In this document: piece after piece, positions 50,141-59,648 of the stretch | Position numbering within the stretch: position 1 is the stretch's first letter | Layout: each line of letters opens with the position of its first letter | Assembly: GCA_031263485.1 (NCBI GenBank) | Contig: JAISFS010000089.1 | Span: 1-64,000 of the forward strand | DNA from: Deltaproteobacteria bacterium | GTDB lineage: Bacteria; Desulfobacterota; Desulfarculia; Adiutricales; Adiutricaceae | Direction of reading: 5' to 3' | Length of the DNA stretch: 64,000 nt | Notes under the pieces: generated by a model | What the model was told of the DNA's origin: nothing | Databases searched by the model: none | What the model saw: only the letters and a program-made list of their open reading frames with translations | Program-made: the position numbers and the translations under genes

Positions 50141-50668
50141 ATGCCGGAACTAAAGATATCCTCCGCAGTCGCCGTGGCGAACTGGATGATCAAGAAGAAC
50201 CTAGAAGATCCCAGCGGCCTTACTCATCTGAAAATACAGAAACTGCTTTATTTCGCCCAAGGCTGGCATCTCGCCTATTTCTCGGAACCCCTGTTCAGCG
50301 ACTCCATAGAGGCATGGAAACACGGGCCGGTTGTGAAGTCCGTCTATCTTAAGCTGTCTCGCTTCAAGGACAACGTCATAACCGCTCTCATCACGGAGCC
50401 CGTCGCAACGGACGGGGGCTGGAAAAACGGAACGCCCGAAATACGTTTTCACAGCGAAGACACCAAATGGCTGTTAGAATCGGTTTGGGACAACGACTCC
50501 AAAACGGACGCGTGGAAACTTGTCGCCGCAAGCCACGCGAAGGGCGGGCCTTGGGAGCAGACGAAGGCTTTGGCCGGGGACGATGCCTGGGGGTACCCGA
50601 TAATATCGCTTGAGATGATGAAGGAATATTTTGAATCACAACTGAAATTGGCGAATATCGATGGCTAG
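50141..50668 (+). CDS. Panacea (DUF4065/SocA-like) domain protein, candidate antitoxin
   Basis: AVAVANWMIKKNLEDPSGLTHLKIQKLLYFAQGWHLAYFSEPLFSDSIEAWKHGPVVKSVYLKL, hallmark of Panacea/SocA proteins. Confidence 0.9.
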   Translation: MPELKISSAVAVANWMIKKNLEDPSGLTHLKIQKLLYFAQGWHLAYFSEPLFSDSIEAWKHGPVVKSVYLKLSRFKDNVITALITEPVATDGGWKNGTPEIRFHSEDTKWLLESVWDNDSKTDAWKLVAASHAKGGPWEQTKALAGDDAWGYPIISLEMMKEYFESQLKLANIDG

Positions 50669-51140
50669 CAAAAAAAAGAGGCATGGCCCGCCTCAGTCAG
50701 AAAATCTGGGCGGCAACGCGTCTGAGGGCGGTACCGGGCCGGAAACGTCCGAATTCGCGCTGGAATTGTCGTTGCCGATGGATCAATTTGCCAGGCAGTT
50801 TTTTCTCCAAAGAATCAAAGATCTGCAGAACGAAAAAAATGAGTTCAAGAAAGAGTTTCGAGAGGAAAGAGACGAGAACAAAAAGCTGATGATCAAAATG
50901 CAGGATTATGTGGCGATAAAAAGGCTTTATAAAAATCTGAAGTCCGAAAAATTCTGGAGCATCGGATTGATTGCCGCAGGAACTTTTCTTGCTTCAAGCG
51001 AAGGCATGTTCGGGGTTTTTCCTGTTCTTCCCGTGAAGTTTTTAGGGATTGGAATTGTCATAACGACAATAATAATAGGCATCAGATGGAAATTCAAATC
51101 TGACGAAAAATCAAAAGACAATGACAACCCCGAAAACTAA
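50661..51140 (+). CDS. Small coiled-coil protein with two C-terminal TM segments; candidate partner/toxin of the Panacea gene
   Basis: Start ATG overlaps the upstream stop by 8 nt; LQNEKNEFKKEFREERDENKKLMIKMQDY coiled coil; WSIGLIAAGTFLASSEGMFGVFPVLP and FLGIGIVITTIIIGIRW TM-like. Confidence 0.7.
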   Translation: MASKKKRHGPPQSENLGGNASEGGTGPETSEFALELSLPMDQFARQFFLQRIKDLQNEKNEFKKEFREERDENKKLMIKMQDYVAIKRLYKNLKSEKFWSIGLIAAGTFLASSEGMFGVFPVLPVKFLGIGIVITTIIIGIRWKFKSDEKSKDNDNPEN

Positions 51141-51334
51141 ACGAAGGCACTTTGCCTCCATATCCACATGATCCCGCATGTGGCAGACACGTAAGCCTTT
51201 GTACGACGGGCAGAAACAGGGCAAAAAAATGCCCGGGCCGTTGCCGTGCCGCCAGGAGGCTGGGGCGGCAGGTTGACCCGGGTTGCCCCGTCGCGGGGCA
51301 AGGGGAGATTCGCGGTAAGTTTTAGGGCGGGAGG

Positions 51335-51661
51335 CTAGAGGGTTTTTCCATCGTTACGGGGCGGGCCGAGACAGTCCGAACTCCGCCGCCAGTCCCTCAA
51401 CGCCGCCTTGTCCGAATTCGCCAGAGCCAGCGCCTTGCGCAGCTCCAACCCGTGGTAAAGCAGGTCCCCGTTCGTCTTGTCCTTGAATTCGGGCGCCGGG
51501 ACCGACTGCATGTAGACCACGGGCGGATAGCAGGGCACCGTTTCAGTCCTTGCCGCGCAGGACGTCGCCGACAGCCACAGGCAGCAGAGAATCGCCCCAT
51601 TCAGAAGAGTCCTGCAAGGCCCCGGCGGCCCTGGAAAGCCTTTGCGCGTGGGCGATGTCAA
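51335..51661 (-). CDS. Rz1-like o-spanin lipoprotein
   Basis: Lipobox-like LSATSC; YPPVVYMQSVPAPEFKDKTNGDLLYHGLELRKALALANSDKAALRDWR, typical of Rz1-like proteins; starts inside the Rz gene in another frame. Confidence 0.75.
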   Translation of the reverse strand: MTSPTRKGFPGPPGPCRTLLNGAILCCLWLSATSCAARTETVPCYPPVVYMQSVPAPEFKDKTNGDLLYHGLELRKALALANSDKAALRDWRRSSDCLGPPRNDGKTL

Positions 51662-51935
51662 TCGACTTCACCGATATTTCCCTGTCCGCCAGGGCGGTCG
51701 CCTGTAACGTGAGGGATGCGGTCAGCGTCGTGACCATGACCTGATAGGAGGCGACTTCCGTCTGGAGCTTCCGGTTCTCCGCCCTGAGCCTCCGCACGTA
51801 CACAGTCCCGATGAAGATGAACAGGGCGACCGCCAGCGCGAGTTCGAGCTTCCAACGGGTTATGAGCCATGTCAGGACTGCGGCGGGCAAGGCCTGTCCC
51901 CCCGGAACGACTTCACCTCCTTCAGCGCGTTCCAT
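51543..51935 (-). CDS. Rz-like i-spanin
   Basis: WLITRWKLELALAVALFIFIGTVYVRRLRAENRKLQTEVASYQ...SSEWGDSLLPVAVGDVLRG: N-terminal TM, coiled coil, Rz-type C-terminus; overlaps Rz1. Confidence 0.7.
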   Translation of the reverse strand: MERAEGGEVVPGGQALPAAVLTWLITRWKLELALAVALFIFIGTVYVRRLRAENRKLQTEVASYQVMVTTLTASLTLQATALADREISVKSIDIAHAQRLSRAAGALQDSSEWGDSLLPVAVGDVLRGKD

Positions 51936-52013
51936 CCCTTGGAACCGAAACAGTATCCGGCTATGATGAGAAGGAAAGTGAAAAGCCTTTCGAAGTGGTC
52001 GCCGCCGAGTATC
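51872..52013 (-). pseudogene. Truncated holin-like C-terminal fragment
   Basis: ILGGDHFERLFTFLLIIAGYCFGSKGWNALKEVKSFRGD overlapping the start of Rz; N-terminus replaced by the IS4-like remnant. Confidence 0.4.
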
Positions 52014-52015
52014 TA

Positions 52016-52607
52016 GCTTTTGAGGGATATGAGGTACAGGGGCCAGAAAGCGACGCGTCCTATGCTCAACGTGGCGATCGACACCTTGATGGCTCCCCCT
52101 TGGTGCCCGTGTACCTGGCGAAGTCGAATACCGAGAGCGAGAGCGACACGATGACTGCATCGAAAGCATAGACCCTGTTGAGTTCCATGAACCTCTCGAG
52201 TGCGCTCCGGGCTTCGCACGAGTCTCTGGCCCTGTCCATCTGACCTTTGACGAATTCGAAAATCCTTTAGAAGAGCTTTTCGAACATCTCGGGAGACCGT
52301 GTCTTGTTGGCATAGGCGATGGTGGACCTCGCCGGGGCCTTCGCGATCTCAAGGTGCTGGAGCGCACCCAAGAAAGACCTCATGCCGTGCTCGATCTCGC
52401 GCAGGGAAAGGCTCCGGAAATCATGCCGTAAACCATGGCGACCAGGTGATCCCATGACGAGAAGCCCTTGAGGTGCCTGTCGGCCCCGCACTCCCTAACA
52501 ATGCCGACGAAGTCGACCATCTTGATAAACTTAAGTATCTGGGCGAAGCAGGAAGTCGGCGATCTGAAGTCGGCCGCTTTCGACCGGTAGGAATTGGATA
52601 CTGCCAT
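52016..52607 (-). pseudogene. IS4-family (DUF4372-type) transposase remnant, multiple frameshifts
   Basis: FAQILKFIKMVDFVGIVRECGADRHLKGFSSWDHLVAMVYGMISG; LREIEHGMRSFLGALQHLEIAKAPARSTIAYANKTRSPEMFEKLF; RVYAFDAVIVSLSLSVFDFARY. Confidence 0.8.
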
Positions 52608-53639
52608 TTTGCCTCCTTTTACGCAGTGAGGTGTCCCGTGAGAGGGAACGGTCGTTTAAAGGCATGCCGTTCACGGGAGGGCAGGCCAAGCGGCTTCGGC
52701 GACTGCCATGTTTCTGGGGTGACCGGGTCGCCGTACCGACTGATTCAGTCATAGGTTAGGCGCCAACGTCAAGCCAGAGCTGCCCGTTCCGTAAACGAAC
52801 ACTGGAGAATATCGACGTCTACTTTTCTAAATGCATATAACATTATGAACATGATACCAATATTTTCAAGTCATAAAAGCTGTCCGGAGATTTTTGCCTT
52901 GATGTCTTGTGCAGGACGACAAACGATAATATCCACACTTTGAAATTAAATTTCAGGATAGTCTTATATTATATGGCAAAGCAAGATCATAATATTTTTG
53001 TAAGACAAGACAATGCTTCAACTTTTAATTGGTCAGCATACTCTACTAATCCGAATTATGAGGATAATGAGGATGATTAGGTCTTAAAGAGACTAACTGT
53101 CATGGAAAGATCTCATATTTTACTTATTGTATACATATTGCCGACGCATTGAATCATTTGCCTTCCGGAAAGGCATGCGAATAGTGGATTTTATCTTGGA
53201 CAGCTGTGGAGCCGACTCGAAAATTTCCGTCCGGAGGTCAACGGTTCTTTATGGGCTGATTCGTGCTGACGCGGAAATCAAACGTCAACAACGTAAGTTT
53301 GAAGAGCATAGTTCTTTGGAATTAACGATATCAACGACTTACACATCACCTTCTCCATCTCCGCCTGCCTTAAGTTGCAGACATTACACGGAAATCCTAA
53401 AACCACTCCTTCTGGATTCCTCCCCATCAGGAAAGTTAGCCGTTCGGGCGCCGCCTATATGCGGCGTGTATATTCGGCGAATATATGCGGATAGTCGGTT
53501 CAACTATCGCCGATAGGTTAGCGAAAATTATGCCGTGTTCATTTCCCTTATTCCGCCATCGCCCCCCCGTCCTCTTTCAGGCGACTCGCGCCTTCTCCGA
53601 CGGCGCGAGCCCCCGGTTCCTATCCCGACAACATCCCCC

Positions 53640-53785
53640 CTGCCCGAGCTACCCGGTAACCATCCACCCGACATCCAGCCAGCCCGCGCCCACTGTGATC
53701 ATCCCCCCGACTTCCCTCCAGCCCGTTTCCCCTGTTACCATCCCCCCGACATCCCTCCAGCCCGAACCGCCGGTTACCCACCCGC
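53640..53785. repeat. 39-bp tandem repeat, ~3.5 copies, upstream of the SPFH gene
   Basis: atccccccgacttccctccagcccgtttcccctgttacc / atccccccgacatccctccagcccgaaccgccggttacc. Confidence 0.85.
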
Positions 53786-53974
53786 CCGGGCCGCCGTCCC
53801 CCTCCCGACCGCCCCCGTCGGGGCATCCGCAGACGCTCCGCGGACTCTAAGGCCGCTCTGGAAGCGGCGTTCCGCACCCCCGTTCCTTGACTTGCCCCAG
53901 GCGATCTGATAATGATCCTTTATCAAAAAGGCTCCCGCGACGGAGCACCCGAGCCCGCCCGGTGGAGGAGATCA

Positions 53975-55285
53975 ATGGCGTTAATAGATCTCGTAAAGTA
54001 CAACGGCCCCAACAGCGTCTTCGCGTGGAAGTTCCCCAGCGAGGAGCTGAGCACCTGGACCCAGCTTATCGTGAACGAGTCCCAGGAGGCCGTGTTCTTC
54101 AAGGGCGGCAGGGCCCTGGACGTCTTCGGTCCGGGCAGGCATACCCTTGACACCGACAACATCCCGCTCCTCACGGCCCTCGTGAAGATCCCCTTCGGCG
54201 GGCAGTCGCCCTTCTCTGCCGAAGTGTGGTTCGTGAACAAGGCCCACTCCCTGGACATCAAGTGGGGCACCCCCGCGCCCATCCAGGTCCAGGACCCCAA
54301 GTTCGGCATCATGGTGCCGGTCAGGTCCTTCGGGCAGTTCGGGATCCAGGTGGAGAACTCCGCGAAGTTCCTGGTGAAGCTGGTGGGCACCACCAAGCAG
54401 TTCGACCAGGAGACCCTCACCCGGGTCTTCCGCGGCCTCTTCCTCACCAAGACCAAGGACACCCTGGCCCAGTACCTCGTGAAGAAGGGCATAAGCGTGC
54501 TCGAGATGAGCGCGTACCTGGACGAGCTCTCCTCGCACATCCAGGAGAAGACGGCCCCCTTTCTGGCCGACTACGGCATCAAGCTCCTCAACTTCTTCGT
54601 GAACGACGTCTCGGTGCCCGAGGACGACCCCGCGGTTCAGCAGCTGAAGACCGCGCTGGCCAAGAAGGCCGAGATGAACATCATAGGCTACGACTACACC
54701 CAGCAGCGCTCCTTCGACGTCCTGGAAGGCGCCGCCCGCAACCCCGGCGGGGCCGGGGCGGCGGTGATGGGCGCGGGCATCGGGCTGGGCATGGGCGCTG
54801 GCATGGGCGCGGCCTTCGGGCAACAGGCGGCGGGCGTGGCCGCGGGGGTCTCGGTGGCCCCGCCGGGCCAGCGCATCCAGTGCCCCGCCTGCCGCGCCGA
54901 GGCCCCGGCGGGAACGCGCTTCTGCCCCAACTGCGGCAAGCCGATGGGGGCCCAGCCGGGGGCCGCCCAGCCAAAGGCGGACATCCGCTGCAGCAAGTGC
55001 GGCACGCCCATGAGCGCGGACGCGCGCTTCTGTCCCAACTGCGGGGATCCCTACAACCCATGCCCCAAGTGCGGCCAGGATCTGATGAAAGGCGCGGCCT
55101 CCTGCCCATCCTGCGGCTACGTGCTCCCGGCGCCCTGCCCCAAGTGCGGCCAGCCGCTGGATCGGCCAGGGCTCAAGTTCTGCCCCTCCTGCGGCCAGAG
55201 CCTCGCGCCGTTGCCCTGCCCCAAATGCGGCACCGCGAACCAGCCCGGCGCAAAGTTCTGCCTGAACTGCGGCCAGCAGCTCTAG
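53975..55285 (+). CDS. SPFH/Band-7 domain protein with multiple C-terminal zinc ribbons (YdjI-like)
   Basis: NSVFAWKFPSEELSTWTQLIVNESQEAVFFKGGRALDVFGPGRHTLDTDNIPLL; FGQFGIQVENSAKFLVKLVG; CPKCGQPL/CPSCGQS/CPKCGT..FCLNCGQQL; start set at MALIDLVKYNG after GGAGGAG. Confidence 0.92.
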   Translation: MALIDLVKYNGPNSVFAWKFPSEELSTWTQLIVNESQEAVFFKGGRALDVFGPGRHTLDTDNIPLLTALVKIPFGGQSPFSAEVWFVNKAHSLDIKWGTPAPIQVQDPKFGIMVPVRSFGQFGIQVENSAKFLVKLVGTTKQFDQETLTRVFRGLFLTKTKDTLAQYLVKKGISVLEMSAYLDELSSHIQEKTAPFLADYGIKLLNFFVNDVSVPEDDPAVQQLKTALAKKAEMNIIGYDYTQQRSFDVLEGAARNPGGAGAAVMGAGIGLGMGAGMGAAFGQQAAGVAAGVSVAPPGQRIQCPACRAEAPAGTRFCPNCGKPMGAQPGAAQPKADIRCSKCGTPMSADARFCPNCGDPYNPCPKCGQDLMKGAASCPSCGYVLPAPCPKCGQPLDRPGLKFCPSCGQSLAPLPCPKCGTANQPGAKFCLNCGQQL

Positions 55286-55705
55286 CAGGCGGCGCAAGGC
55301 TCCGGGCGTCCACTCAGGCTTAGGCCCTGGGCGCACGCCAATCCAACGGCCCCGCCGGATCCCTCGTCTGCGGCCTTTCGCCCAAGGCAGGCGTCGCCCT
55401 CGCTCCTGCCCGGACCTCGTTGCCGCCCGGGCCTCGCCGCCGCCCGGGCCTCGCCGCCCGAGCTTCCATCGGTCAAGGAAGCCTGCGGTTTACGGCCTCG
55501 GCATGACTTTCCGGCCCGGGCAGCCTCCCGGCTCCCCGGCCGTTCCCATCGGGCCCCGCAAGCCTTCCCGGTCGCCGGAACCTCGCCCGCGGCCGGCAAG
55601 CCTTCCGCCGACCGTTTACCGCCCGGCCCGGGAAGACTCAGCCCCCGGTCCGGGAGGCGTCCGCCCACCCCTTGACGCGCCCCTTCGCAGGGTGGAAAGA
55701 GTCCC

Positions 55706-56560
55706 ATGAACCCCGTCACGCGCTACAAGTCCGTCATAATCGCCTGGCTGGTCTTCAACGTCGCGGCCTTCATCCTGTTCGCCGTGATGATAGGCGAAAA
55801 TCTCACTTTCGTGAAGTTTGCCGCCTTCTTCGCGATGCTCGCCGCTGGCGCCGTGGCGGCCGCGTCCCTCATCCTCTCCGCCTCCCCGTTCCAGGGGAGC
55901 AGGCCCGCGCCGCTCCTGGCCGGCACCGCGGGGGTGGCGGCGATTGTCTACGTGCCGGTCGCGTCGGCGGTCTCGCTCGTCTTCATGACCGGCGCCGCCT
56001 CGGGCCTCCTGGCCCTGATCCTCCTTCACCTCTCGCTCGCGGCAGTCTTTATCGCCGCGTCGGCGGGCATCTACTTGGCCGCCAAGCGCAAGGCCGCTTC
56101 GGACGCGGCGGTTGAGCGCCGCGCGGCCGGCGCCTTCAGCCTCCTCTCCCGGGCCGAGTCGATCATGAGCCGCCTGCCTCAGGGCTCACCTGAAGCAAGG
56201 TCGCTGGAGAGATCCGTCGAGGAGATACGCTACTTCGACAAGAACTCCTCGGTGCCTGCCGACCGCGAGATCGCCGAAAGGCTCATGGACCTTGCCGAGA
56301 TAATCGATCCCCGACCGGCTGCCGCGCCTGCGCCCTCCTCCCCGCCCTCCCTCTCCCCCGAGGACTCGGCGCTCGCTTCCCTGGAGGCAGCGGTCTCCGG
56401 CGGCGCCCCGCCCCCCGCGGAGGCCCCCCGGGCCCCGGTCGCGTCGGCGGCCGACCCTGCGGCCCGGATGGCCAACACATCCGAGCTCCTGGAGGAGCTC
56501 TACCGCCTGACCCTCCGCAGGAAGGACGAGAGCCTGAACTCCAAGAGGGGATCGCTCTAG
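55706..56560 (+). CDS. Membrane protein of unknown function (TM N-terminus, cytosolic Ala/Pro-rich C-terminus)
   Basis: SVIIAWLVFNVAAFILFAVMIG...GLLALILLHLSLAAVFIAASAGIYLAAK; no recognised family. Confidence 0.6.
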   Translation: MNPVTRYKSVIIAWLVFNVAAFILFAVMIGENLTFVKFAAFFAMLAAGAVAAASLILSASPFQGSRPAPLLAGTAGVAAIVYVPVASAVSLVFMTGAASGLLALILLHLSLAAVFIAASAGIYLAAKRKAASDAAVERRAAGAFSLLSRAESIMSRLPQGSPEARSLERSVEEIRYFDKNSSVPADREIAERLMDLAEIIDPRPAAAPAPSSPPSLSPEDSALASLEAAVSGGAPPPAEAPRAPVASAADPAARMANTSELLEELYRLTLRRKDESLNSKRGSL

Positions 56561-56727
56561 CCCGTTTCCTTCAAGCCGCTCGCGGGGCCCTTGCCGGCGC
56601 GCCCTGGCGGAATCGCGTGCGGGAAACGGCGGACCGGTCGCCCCTTAAGGAAATCAAGGCCTCCACACGATTCTAATGGACCTCAAGCCGGCCGGGAGCC
56701 TCCCGCCGCCGCTCCCGAGGATGCCCA

Positions 56728-57201
56728 ATGCCTGATTCTGCCCCCCACGAAAGCCCTGACCGCGCCCGGGACGGCGAAGCCCTTTCCCTGGACGCTTGGC
56801 TCAAGGGCAACATCAGGAAGGGGGTCCTGCCATTCGCCATCTCCGCGGCCGCCCTCCTCTCGCTCGCCGCGGTGGTGATCCTGAAATCCCCCTCACACGT
56901 CCCCGCATCGGAGTCCGTCAAGGCGTTCGTGAAGTCCCTGGCGCACTACCCGGACATCTACTGCGTCGCGGCGGCGCTCCTTTACGGATTCCTGTTCAGG
57001 AGATCGCTTCTCAAGGCCGCGCGCGGCCCCCTCAAGCCCTCCCGGCTCCCGAACCATCATTCGGGCGCGTCCGGTGACCGGGACGCGCCCAGGTCGCGAC
57101 GCGTTTCCCGCACGGGCTTCGAAATGCAGCTCCTGACGATACTGACGCTCGTCACCTGCTGGTGGATTTACAGGCTCATCATTTATGCGATGCTCCGTTA
57201 G
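56728..57201 (+). CDS. Small membrane protein of unknown function
   Basis: VLPFAISAAALLSLAAVVIL, YPDIYCVAAALLYGFLF, MQLLTILTLVTCWWIYRLIIY; same strand and cluster. Confidence 0.55.
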   Translation: MPDSAPHESPDRARDGEALSLDAWLKGNIRKGVLPFAISAAALLSLAAVVILKSPSHVPASESVKAFVKSLAHYPDIYCVAAALLYGFLFRRSLLKAARGPLKPSRLPNHHSGASGDRDAPRSRRVSRTGFEMQLLTILTLVTCWWIYRLIIYAMLR

Positions 57202-58003
57202 CCCTCGCCGGAGGAGCCAACGGAGGGCCGGAGCGGCGCGGCGGACACGCAAGCCGTCGCGCTGGAATCCGATCGGTTTCTTGCTGTCCGTTAGCCCGCC
57301 CGACATCGCCGCTCATGCGGCCTGCCGGCGACGTTGGTCCCGTAGTCAACCGAACTCGCCGCAGCCGCGACCGGCCTATGAAACCGCCCCGCTCGCCTAA
57401 GCGCCCGATGCCCTGATCCTTCCCGCCCGAAAGCGGCCCCGAGCCTCCCGGCGACGGGCTTCGCCAGGGTCCCCCGGTCCCGCCGCTTCCGCTCCGCAAG
57501 CCGCGCTTGGCCTGCCTGCCGGTCGGACGGCCCTGGCCGTGACACTGGACTTGTCCCTGGTCACGGGACGGCACGCGCCTCGGGGCGCGGGGCCTGTCGC
57601 GGCTCCGGTCTGGTCCCGAAACGGGCATCGCGCCGAGTCTTACACTTCAGGAGGCAAGTTGACAAGCGGACGGGCGGGATCTACTATTATCTTGACCCTT
57701 GCCGCGCAAGGCACGGGACAAGACTGGCGTCCGCCGGCGACCCGCGCCCAGTTCGCCCAGTTCGCCCGGGCCGCTCGGACCTCGGGCCGCTCGGACCCCG
57801 GGCCGCTCATGCCGCACCCTCGGCGGCTCGGGCCTCGGGCTCCGTTGCGCCACATGGCCTGACGCGTCCTTCCGCCCGCAACGCTCCGGGGATCCACCCC
57901 CCTAACGCCCCGGCCCGTCCCCCGCCCTTTCCGTTCCCGATGCCCCGCCCGCCGCGTCCGTCCCTTCCGCGCCGCGCGCCGCGCCGGCAGCCAGGAAGGA
58001 CCC

Positions 58004-59275
58004 ATGGCCCAAGACTCCCAGATCAACTGCCCCTCCTGCGGCGGCTTCATCGACGTGATTCCGGGGCAGTCCAAGTACACATGCCCGTGGTGCGGGAACG
58101 AGGTGGACCTCTTCAAGCTGGCCCGCCCGACCGCGCCCGGCGCGGCTCCCGGGCCGGACGACTTCAAGCTCATCGTGCCCTTCAAGGCGGACGAGAACGC
58201 CCTGCACTCGTTCGTGCTGCACAAGGCAATCGAGAACGACTTCGCGCCGGACGACATCCTTTCCGCCGGCAACGTCGAGTCCAAGGAGCTCGTCTACCTG
58301 CCATTCTGGGAGGCCGACGGCAATTCCGAAATAGACTGGACGGCCTCCTTCGGCTACGACCGCCAGGAGGCCTACACCGCCTACGAGACGTACCAGCGCA
58401 ACGGCCGGAACTACACGCGGCCCGTCACCCGCTACCGCACGGTGACGGACTGGCGGCCCGCCTCCGGCAAGGCCAGGGCGTCCTTCACGGCCCGCGCCTA
58501 CGCTGGCGCGGACGGTGCGCCCCAGAACGTTGCCGAGATGCTGGAGACCGGGCTGACTGGGGTCAGGGCCGTGCCCTTCGCCGCGGCCTACGTGACAGGC
58601 TACTCGATGGAGCCGTTCTCGAAGGCCGCTGGGGACGTGCGGGGCCGGATGGACACCCAGGCCTACGCGGCCGAGGATGCCGAGGTGCGCCGCCACGCCC
58701 AGGGGGACCGCCAGCGCGACTGGCGTCACTCGGCGTCAAGGAGCTACGGGGAGGCCCGGCGCTGCGCGCTCCCGCTGGCCAAGGCGGTCTTCTCATACGG
58801 CGGCAACAACTACAAGATCTTCGCGGACGGGGCGACGATGAGTCTGGTCCAGACCGACCAGTTCCCCCGCGACACCAAGCGCAAGGGCAGGATCTCCCGG
58901 GGCTTCGTGCCCTTCTGGCTCTCCCTCGTCGCCGCGGTCGCCTGCGCGGCACTCCAGGGCATAGACTACGTCCAGCCCATACCTGTCGTCTGCGGCCTCG
59001 CGGCCCCGCTCCTGTATGGCTTCCTCCGCAAGAGCTCCATCCTTGGCTCCTCCAGGAAATTCCGGCAGGCCACGCTGGCCCAGAAGCGCCTGGACGAGTA
59101 CCAGCAGCTCGGGAACCTCTCCTACGAGGAGGTCGAGAAGCTCAGGGGCCAGGCCGTAATCCCACCCCAGGGGCTTTTGGCCCGCACCGGCGGGGACATA
59201 ATCCTCCTGCCGCTCCTTACCGTCATCTGTTCCGCGGCGGTCGCCTTCGGCTTCAACCTTTTCGTCCTGTCTTGA
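58004..59275 (+). CDS. TFIIB-type zinc-ribbon membrane protein (YdjG-like)
   Basis: INCPSCGGFIDVIPGQSKYTCPWCGNEVDLF; DDFKLIVPFKADENALHSFVLHKAIENDFAPDDI; ELVYLPFWEADGNSEIDWTASFGYDR; C-terminal TM segments. Confidence 0.85.
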   Translation: MAQDSQINCPSCGGFIDVIPGQSKYTCPWCGNEVDLFKLARPTAPGAAPGPDDFKLIVPFKADENALHSFVLHKAIENDFAPDDILSAGNVESKELVYLPFWEADGNSEIDWTASFGYDRQEAYTAYETYQRNGRNYTRPVTRYRTVTDWRPASGKARASFTARAYAGADGAPQNVAEMLETGLTGVRAVPFAAAYVTGYSMEPFSKAAGDVRGRMDTQAYAAEDAEVRRHAQGDRQRDWRHSASRSYGEARRCALPLAKAVFSYGGNNYKIFADGATMSLVQTDQFPRDTKRKGRISRGFVPFWLSLVAAVACAALQGIDYVQPIPVVCGLAAPLLYGFLRKSSILGSSRKFRQATLAQKRLDEYQQLGNLSYEEVEKLRGQAVIPPQGLLARTGGDIILLPLLTVICSAAVAFGFNLFVLS

Positions 59276-59477
59276 GGCAGGGACCGCAGGTCGCGAATCC
59301 TGAGCAACGAACGGCAAGGGGCGCACTTGGGCGATGCCCGACCGCGACCGGACAGGGACCGCCACGGAAGGCTGTCTGAAGGAACGGTCGCCGGACCGGA
59401 CGAGGTTCCGACAGGAGTCGGACTCGGTTGCCGGACCGAACAGTTGCCGGACCGGATAGCTTCCGGACTCGATCGCA

Positions 59478-59575
59478 GGGCAGGACCCGGTCGCAGGACA
59501 GGACAGCGACCGGACAGGGCAGGACCGGGTCGCAGGACAGGACGGCGACCGGACAGGGACAGGACCCGGTTGCCG
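59478..59575. repeat. 39-bp tandem repeat, ~2.5 copies, upstream of the ATPase-like gene
   Basis: gggcaggacccggtcgcaggacaggacagcgaccggaca / gggcaggaccgggtcgcaggacaggacggcgaccggaca / gggacaggacccgg. Confidence 0.9.
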
Positions 59576-59648
59576 AAGGACGATCGGCCGAGCCGGGGAA
59601 GTTCCGGAAGCGGCGGCCCGGACGCGGGCCTTTCGAGACGGAGGTTTC

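Noticed and set aside
53127-53516. 129-aa ORF in the AT-rich region before the SPFH cluster
   Set aside because: No domain motifs, no clear RBS and biased composition; insufficient support.
53981-55336. 451-aa minus-strand ORF opposite the SPFH gene
   Set aside because: Shadow ORF; the plus strand has clear SPFH and zinc-ribbon motifs and an RBS.
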